A stretch of DNA of 11,544 bases from Longimicrobium sp. GTDB lineage: Bacteria; Gemmatimonadota; Gemmatimonadetes; Longimicrobiales; Longimicrobiaceae. The notes below the pieces were generated by a model that made no database searches, was not told the DNA's origin, and saw nothing but the letters and a program-made list of their open reading frames with translations. Below, piece by piece: positions 7,741-11,544 of this stretch. Every line of letters starts with the position of its first letter. The stretch's first letter is position 1. The stretch lies in assembly GCA_030446945.1 (NCBI GenBank), contig JAUJMI010000034.1, positions 3,405 through 14,948 on the forward strand. Direction: 5' to 3'. The translations under genes and the position numbers were made by a program.

Positions 7741-7792
7741 AGACCGCTTCAGCGGTCTTCCCGTGTTTGCAGCCGGGGGATTCATCCCCCGG
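7741..7792 (-). repeat. Two-hairpin repeat module, copy B
   Basis: On the minus strand hairpin 1 is CCGGGGGA-TGAA-TCCCCCGG (7792-7773, eight perfect pairs). The linker is CTGCAAACACGGGA (7772-7759). Hairpin 2 is AGACCGC-TGAA-GCGGTCT (7758-7741, seven perfect pairs). Order and linker match copy C. As it lies downstream of the amidase it may also act as a terminator. Confidence 0.65.
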
Positions 7793-7837
7793 TGACGCGG
7801 CGCCGGTCCCAACCCCCAGCACCAACCCGCTCACCGG

Positions 7838-7885
7838 AGCCTGCGCAGGCAGGCTTCCCGCGGTTGTTGCAGCGGTTTCAACCGC
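7838..7885 (-). repeat. Two-hairpin repeat module, copy C
   Basis: On the minus strand hairpin 1 is GCGGT-TGAA-ACCGC (7885-7872). The linker is TGCAACAACCGCGGGA (7871-7856). Hairpin 2 is AGCCTGC-CTGC-GCAGGCT (7855-7838, seven perfect pairs). It starts 19 bases after the amidase stop and can also fold as the 12-base palindrome at 7839-7850. Confidence 0.65.
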
Positions 7886-7903
7886 GGGGGACCTGCCCTC
7901 GAA

Positions 7904-9844
7904 TCAACGCCTGGCGCTACCCCCCGCCCGCTCACGCAGGAACGCCTCGACCGCCCGGAAGTGCGCCCGCGCGATGCGCTCGTGCACCTGCGGGTTGCGC
8001 AGCGCGGCCTCCTGCCGCGGCACCATCAGGAACATCGACTCGGTGAGCGTCGAGGGCATCCAGGTGGGGCGCACCAGCGCCAGGTCGGCACGGGCGATCC
8101 CCAGATCGCGCAGCCCCAGCTCGCGCAGGATCTCGCGCTGCATGTGGCGCGCGAGGTCCAGCGACTGCGGCGCGTTGTAGAACGCCGTAGTCCCCGAGTT
8201 TGTGAACGGGTTCACGCCGTCCGGGAAGGCGTTGTTGTGCACCGACACCAGGAGCTGCGCCCCCGCCTGCTCGGCGATCACCGGCCGCGCCCCCAGCGCC
8301 ACCCCCGCCGTATCCGGCCGCGTCTCCGTCACGCGCGCGCCGGCATCGCGCAGCATCCTCACCAACTGCTTGGAGATGGCGAGGTTCGCCTCCGCCTCGG
8401 TGAGGCGCGTGGGGCCGATGGCGCCGCCGGGCGGGTGTCCGGCATCCACCGCGACGTGGATCCCGGCCAGCGGACGGCGCGCGTCGATCGCCGGCGGACG
8501 GCGGACGCGCACCACCAGCGTCCCGTCGCGGTCGTAAAAGGTGCGCCACCCCCACGCGGGGCTCGCCAGCTCCATCCGCACGTAGTACACGTCGTCGCGC
8601 ACCTGGTCCCAGGTGGCGCGGCGCACGAAGGGGTCCTCGGTACCGTAGTAAAGCCAGTTGGTGCGCGACTCCCCGCCGAATACCTCCACCGTCAGAAAGC
8701 TCCCCTCCAGCAGCACGCGCGCGGGGAGCCGGTCCGTCATTGATAGCCGCAGGTCCACCCACTCCGCCTGCGGCACGACCCGCACGGCGCCGATCGTCCC
8801 CCGCGCCTCGGGAGCGCCGGACGGCAGGAGGCGCACCGAACGCGCATCCACCCACACCGACTGGTCCTCGGTCAGCCGCACGCGGTACGCACCTTCGCGC
8901 TCGCCGGTCAGGGTGAAGCGGGTGCCGTTGGGGAAGGTCCAGTGGTACGGCGTCCCCGAGCCCGGGATCGAAGTCGCAACCACCAGGGAGTCCGGCCGGT
9001 CGCTGGCGGCGACCCCGGTGCGCGTCTCGCCCGGGCTCAGCACGGCCAGCGAGAGCTCCAGCGGAGCGCGCACCGTGTCGGCGCCGTGCACCAGCTCGAT
9101 GGTGGCCGTGCCGGCGCGCCCCGTCTCGGCCAGGGTCGGGACGCCCACCTGCCGGTCGCGTGAGAGGAGGGACGCGCTCGCCGCGAAGCTCCCCGCGTAC
9201 TGCGTGTACTCGCGCGTGGCGGAGCGGTCCTGCAGGAAGCCCTCGTCACGCTCCACCGTTCGGGTCTCCACCAGCGGCGCGGCGGAGCCGTCTGGGAAGA
9301 CGATCCTCGCCCGCCCGCCCGGCGCGCCGCGGAAGCGCACCATCACCCGCTCGCCGCGCTGCACCGTCATCGCCGCACGCGGAGCGAGGGCCGCGATCCC
9401 TGCCGTGGTTTCGCCCGCGGCCGCGGGCGGGCGGATGCGTCGGACGGCGGTGGCCTGCTCCTCCCCGGAACTCGCGGCCACGCGGTACACGCCGTCGCTC
9501 GGCACGGGGAGGAAGGCGAGGAAGGCACCGTTCGGGGCCACCTCCACCGCGTCTCCGTTGATGGTCAGCCGCGCCTCCCCCGTCCCCACGCTGCCGAAGA
9601 CGAAGTTGCTGTCGCTCGCCGTCAATCGGGCGTCCTCGGCGGGGTAGACGACGTCGATGCGCAGCGGCCCGCGCACGGCCGGGATCGGCGGCAGGGTGCC
9701 ACTCAGCGGATCGGTGGAGGCCATGCGCGTCCCCTCCGGAGCGGGACCCGTGCCGGGATTGGACGCGGCGCACGCCGCGAGCAGCGCGCAGGCGGCGAGT
9801 GCCGGAGCGCGGCGGGAGAACGGGATGAGCATTCGGCGCATCAT
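7904..9844 (-). CDS. Exported lipoprotein N-acetylmuramoyl-L-alanine amidase (Amidase_3)
   Basis: A zinc amidase that cuts the bond between MurNAc and the stem peptide of peptidoglycan. The 646-residue protein has a lipobox LAAC with C25 as lipidation site, so it should be tethered to a membrane facing the periplasm. Residues ~60-130 look like an Ig-like fold (LTINGDAVEVAPNGAFLAFLP, shown from L93). Residues ~279-341 may be SH3-like and ~350-450 AMIN-like; these are weaker calls. The catalytic domain is ~460-640: zinc ligands H470 (VDAGH), E483 (LTEAEANL) and H536 (SVHNN), and catalytic E602 (LTESMF). The start at 9844 overlaps the ampG stop as ATGA; ATGs at 9841 and 9832 are alternatives. 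The size and several N-terminal modules exceed a minimal AmiC. Its place directly behind ampG suggests a role in wall turnover and recycling. Confidence 0.93.
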   Translation of the reverse strand: MMRRMLIPFSRRAPALAACALLAACAASNPGTGPAPEGTRMASTDPLSGTLPPIPAVRGPLRIDVVYPAEDARLTASDSNFVFGSVGTGEARLTINGDAVEVAPNGAFLAFLPVPSDGVYRVAASSGEEQATAVRRIRPPAAAGETTAGIAALAPRAAMTVQRGERVMVRFRGAPGGRARIVFPDGSAAPLVETRTVERDEGFLQDRSATREYTQYAGSFAASASLLSRDRQVGVPTLAETGRAGTATIELVHGADTVRAPLELSLAVLSPGETRTGVAASDRPDSLVVATSIPGSGTPYHWTFPNGTRFTLTGEREGAYRVRLTEDQSVWVDARSVRLLPSGAPEARGTIGAVRVVPQAEWVDLRLSMTDRLPARVLLEGSFLTVEVFGGESRTNWLYYGTEDPFVRRATWDQVRDDVYYVRMELASPAWGWRTFYDRDGTLVVRVRRPPAIDARRPLAGIHVAVDAGHPPGGAIGPTRLTEAEANLAISKQLVRMLRDAGARVTETRPDTAGVALGARPVIAEQAGAQLLVSVHNNAFPDGVNPFTNSGTTAFYNAPQSLDLARHMQREILRELGLRDLGIARADLALVRPTWMPSTLTESMFLMVPRQEAALRNPQVHERIARAHFRAVEAFLRERAGGSARR

Positions 9845-11157
9845 TCCAGGCTGGCTCGGCGAAGCTCGGCCGCGTCGGCCACCTCGCCATCGTGCGGTGC
9901 GGCGCCGCGCGGAACGTCTCGGTTCCAGGGCGCCACGTACGGGAGCATCAACAGCACGGGGATCCCCGCCACGATGCTCAGGATGAAGAACTGCGGCCAC
10001 CCCGTGCGCTCCGCGATTCCGCCCGAAGGCGCCACCAGCACGTCCCGCGCGAACGACATGAAGCTGGAGAGGAGCGCGTACTGCGTGGCGGAGAACTGGC
10101 GGCTGCACATGATCATCAGGAACGCCACGAACCCGGCCGTCACCAGGCCGCCGCAGAAGTTCTCCACGATGATGGCGCCGGTCAGCAGCCCCACGTCCTT
10201 GTCGGTGATCGACAGCCCGTAGTACACCAGGTTGCTGAGGAGCTGCAGGACGGCCATCAGCCAGAGCGAACGGTTGATGCCGATCTTGGCGACGATGGCG
10301 CCGCCCGCCAGCACGCCCACGATGGTGGCCGCGAGCCCCAGCACCCCCTGGACCGCCCCGATCTCCGTTTGCGTGTAGCCGGCGGAGAGGAGGAAGGGGG
10401 TGTACATGTTCTGCACCAGCCGGTCCGCCAGGCTGTACAGCACGATGAAGAGGAGGAGCACCAGACCGGTGGCCGGCCCCGCGCGGTTGAAGAACTCCAG
10501 GAACGGCTTCCCCACCGCGTCGATCAGGGTGACCGGCCGCCCCTCGCGCAGCACCGGCTCCGGCGCCACGAAGGCGGTGGCGATCCCCACGAACATCAGC
10601 AGACCCATCGCCACGTAGACGTACGGCCACGGCATCTGGTCGGCCAGCACCAGCGCCAGCCCGCCGGTCAGGATCAGCGCCGCGCGGTAGCCCACCACCT
10701 TGAGCGAGGCGCCCGCGCCGGTCTCGCGGTCGTCCACCACGTCGATGCTGTAGGCGTCGACCACGATGTCCTGGCTGGCGCTGAAGAAGGCGATCAGCAC
10801 CGCGTTGATGAAGAGGAGCCGCAGCCCCTGCTTCGGATCGTGGAGCGACATCGCCATGATCGAGATGGCGAGCAGCACCTGCGTGATGACGAGCCACCCC
10901 CGCCGCCGCCCCAGAAAGGGCGGGACGTAGCGGTCCATCAGCGGCGACCAGAGGAACTTGAGCGAGTACGGGAGGGCCAGGAGGCTGACCTTGCCCACGG
11001 TCGCCAGGTCCACCCCTTCCACCGTCATCCACGCCTGCAGCGTGCGGCTGGTGAGGAAGAGGGGAAGGCCCGAGGAGAAGCCGAGGAAGAGCAGCGCCGC
11101 CATCTTGGGCTGTCCGAAGACGCCCAGCAGCGACCGGGAGCGGGTGTCGGCGATCAA
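9841..11157 (-). CDS. ampG: AmpG-like muropeptide permease (MFS/PAT family)
   Basis: Inner-membrane permease that imports GlcNAc-anhydroMurNAc muropeptides for cell-wall recycling. The 438-residue protein carries AmpG signatures: TLQAWMTVEGVDLATVG (39-55), KFLWSPLMDRY (67-77), GRRRGW (83-88), SASQDIVVDAY (126-136), ENFCGG (332-337) and FSATQYALLSS (355-365). About 12 membrane segments are visible; from memory E. coli AmpG is longer (491 residues) with a C-terminal extension lacking here. The start is taken as TTG at 11157, because homology to E. coli AmpG (IFQQPRSAILLILGF) covers GVFGQPKMAALLFLGF, which excludes the later ATG at 11103. A GAGGG lies 7 bases before this TTG. The open frame continues upstream only through the low-complexity heptamer array. 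It overlaps the amidase start by four bases. Family call very sure, start moderate. Confidence 0.92.
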   Translation of the reverse strand: MIADTRSRSLLGVFGQPKMAALLFLGFSSGLPLFLTSRTLQAWMTVEGVDLATVGKVSLLALPYSLKFLWSPLMDRYVPPFLGRRRGWLVITQVLLAISIMAMSLHDPKQGLRLLFINAVLIAFFSASQDIVVDAYSIDVVDDRETGAGASLKVVGYRAALILTGGLALVLADQMPWPYVYVAMGLLMFVGIATAFVAPEPVLREGRPVTLIDAVGKPFLEFFNRAGPATGLVLLLFIVLYSLADRLVQNMYTPFLLSAGYTQTEIGAVQGVLGLAATIVGVLAGGAIVAKIGINRSLWLMAVLQLLSNLVYYGLSITDKDVGLLTGAIIVENFCGGLVTAGFVAFLMIMCSRQFSATQYALLSSFMSFARDVLVAPSGGIAERTGWPQFFILSIVAGIPVLLMLPYVAPWNRDVPRGAAPHDGEVADAAELRRASLE

Positions 11158-11170
11158 CGAGGGGCCCTCG
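11158..11170 (-). promoter_or_regulatory. Shine-Dalgarno of ampG within a small inverted repeat
   Basis: On the minus strand CGAGGGCCCCTCG directly precedes the TTG start. GAGGG can serve as ribosome site, yet CGAGG pairs with CCTCG around GCC, so the site could be hidden in a five-pair hairpin. The idea depends on the TTG start being right. Confidence 0.35.
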
Positions 11171-11239
11171 TGCGAAGCGTGGGACTGCGTTGCGGCGCGT
11201 GGCTGTGGGTGGGCGCGAGCAAGAAGGGGACCGGACGGC

Positions 11240-11326
11240 GGGGAATGGGGAATGGGGAATGGGGACTGGGGAATGGGGAATGGGGAATGGGGAATGGGGA
11301 ATGGGGAATGGGGATGGGGAATGGGG
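11240..11326 (+). repeat. G-rich heptamer tandem array (GGGGAAT)n
   Basis: Twelve units in a row, mostly GGGGAAT, followed by a partial GGGGAC. The variants are one GGGGACT (11261-11267) and one six-base GGGGAT (11310-11315). Runs of four G spaced by three bases give strong G-quadruplex potential on the plus strand, the template strand for ampG. The array is about 80 bases upstream of the ampG start. Unit type recalls the short tandem heptamers (CCCCA-R-T type) known from heterocystous cyanobacteria, without implying relatedness. Confidence 0.95.
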
Positions 11327-11379
11327 ACAGCGGCCAAAAGCTTGTGATGGAAGCGTACTCCGCGGACCGCATCGATACA

Positions 11380-11415
11380 GTAGGGGCAGACCTGCGTGTA
11401 CCTGCGTGTCTGCCC
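11380..11415 (+). repeat. GTAGGGGC-type hairpin repeat, copy 3, with internal 10-base duplication
   Basis: GTAGGGGC leads into an 8-base-pair stem, GGGCAGAC (11384-11391) with GTCTGCCC (11408-11415). Inside lie two adjacent exact copies of ACCTGCGTGT (11390-11399 and 11400-11409). Removing one copy leaves a 26-base unit that aligns with the repeat at 4378-4403. Confidence 0.6.
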
Positions 11416-11544
11416 GCCCTCTCCCCCGCCTCGACCCCGGTCCCCAACGCGCTGCCGCAGACGCGTCCCCGCCCCGGCCGCGGCTAAATCCTTTCCGGTC
11501 TGCGGACCTACGTGCGCCTGAGGCACCACACAGGCCCTCGCGAT

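Larger units (their letters stand above)
7579..7903. other. Intergenic region built of two-hairpin repeat modules
   Basis: This 325-base gap separates the end of the amidase gene from the start of the barrel-fusion gene, both on the minus strand. No protein was recognised. About half of it is made of short hairpins with TGAA (or TTCA) loops and linkers sharing GCAA-CA and CGGGA, listed separately. The part next to the barrel gene (7579-7637) should hold its promoter and leader. The hairpins could also end the ampG-amidase transcript. Confidence 0.7.
11158..11544. other. Non-coding region upstream of ampG
   Basis: No gene was recognised in these 387 bases. They hold the small inverted repeat at the ampG start, the G-rich heptamer array (11240-11326) and a GTAGGGGC-type hairpin (11380-11415). 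A minor hairpin, GGTC-TGCG-GACC, lies around 11498-11509. From 11416 to the window end nothing else stands out. The ampG promoter must lie here or beyond, but no convincing boxes were found. Confidence 0.6.

Noticed and set aside
7629..7885. CRISPR array
   Set aside because: The repeats are hairpin modules of differing sequence in both orientations, without regular spacers or cas genes.
6379..8046. A 555-codon plus-strand open frame across the barrel gene and the repeat region
   Set aside because: Composition is typical of a shadow of the minus-strand gene, and it runs on through non-coding hairpin repeats.
9892..11487. A 531-codon plus-strand open frame opposite ampG
   Set aside because: It is antisense to a clear AmpG homologue, is rich in Arg, His, Gln and Glu from high-GC third positions, and its end runs through the heptamer array. 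No family motif is visible.
11158..11529. N-terminal extension of AmpG with PFPIPHS repeats
   Set aside because: The repeat is simply the translated heptamer array; it precedes the conserved AmpG N-terminus and shows no signal or domain.

Overview
The window is GC-rich DNA, densely coding on both strands, from a diderm (outer-membrane) bacterium. Supporting evidence: three lipoprotein-type signal peptides, an AmpG-type muropeptide permease, and a protein ending in an outer-membrane beta-barrel with a C-terminal Phe. The gene styles (paired M48 lipoproteins, metalloprotease/PD40/barrel fusions) and the hairpin-rich intergenic repeats resemble Gemmatimonadota of the Longimicrobium type. That assignment is an inference from recall, not a search.

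Layout, left to right. (1) Minus strand, 9-1551: a probable two-gene operon, a SpoU/TrmH-family RNA methyltransferase followed after 7 bases by a type IV prepilin peptidase. (2) A 72-base divergent gap, then plus strand 1624-3362: two paralogous M48-family metalloprotease lipoproteins overlapping by GTGA, closed by a strong hairpin terminator. (3) Plus strand 3478-4266: a complete ThiD kinase. (4) A 321-base convergent gap (4267-4587) full of hairpins. (5) Minus strand 4588-7578: a 996-residue protein combining a gluzincin-like metalloprotease, a WSPDG-type beta-propeller and an outer-membrane barrel. (6) A 325-base gap (7579-7903) made largely of related two-hairpin repeat modules. (7) Minus strand 7904-11157: an AmpG-like permease and an exported lipoprotein N-acetylmuramoyl-L-alanine amidase, joined by an ATGA overlap. 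(8) Upstream of ampG, a 387-base non-coding stretch with a G-rich heptamer tandem array and another hairpin repeat.

Most of the window concerns the cell envelope. It covers pilin/pseudopilin processing, periplasmic proteolysis (two M48 enzymes plus the fusion protein), and peptidoglycan cleavage coupled to muropeptide uptake. The RNA methyltransferase and ThiD are ordinary housekeeping genes. No CRISPR, phage, transposase, tRNA or rRNA was seen. The least ordinary signals are non-coding: two families of small hairpin elements whose stems differ between copies yet stay paired, and the heptamer array. Among proteins, the three-part fusion and the coupled ampG-amidase pair stand out.
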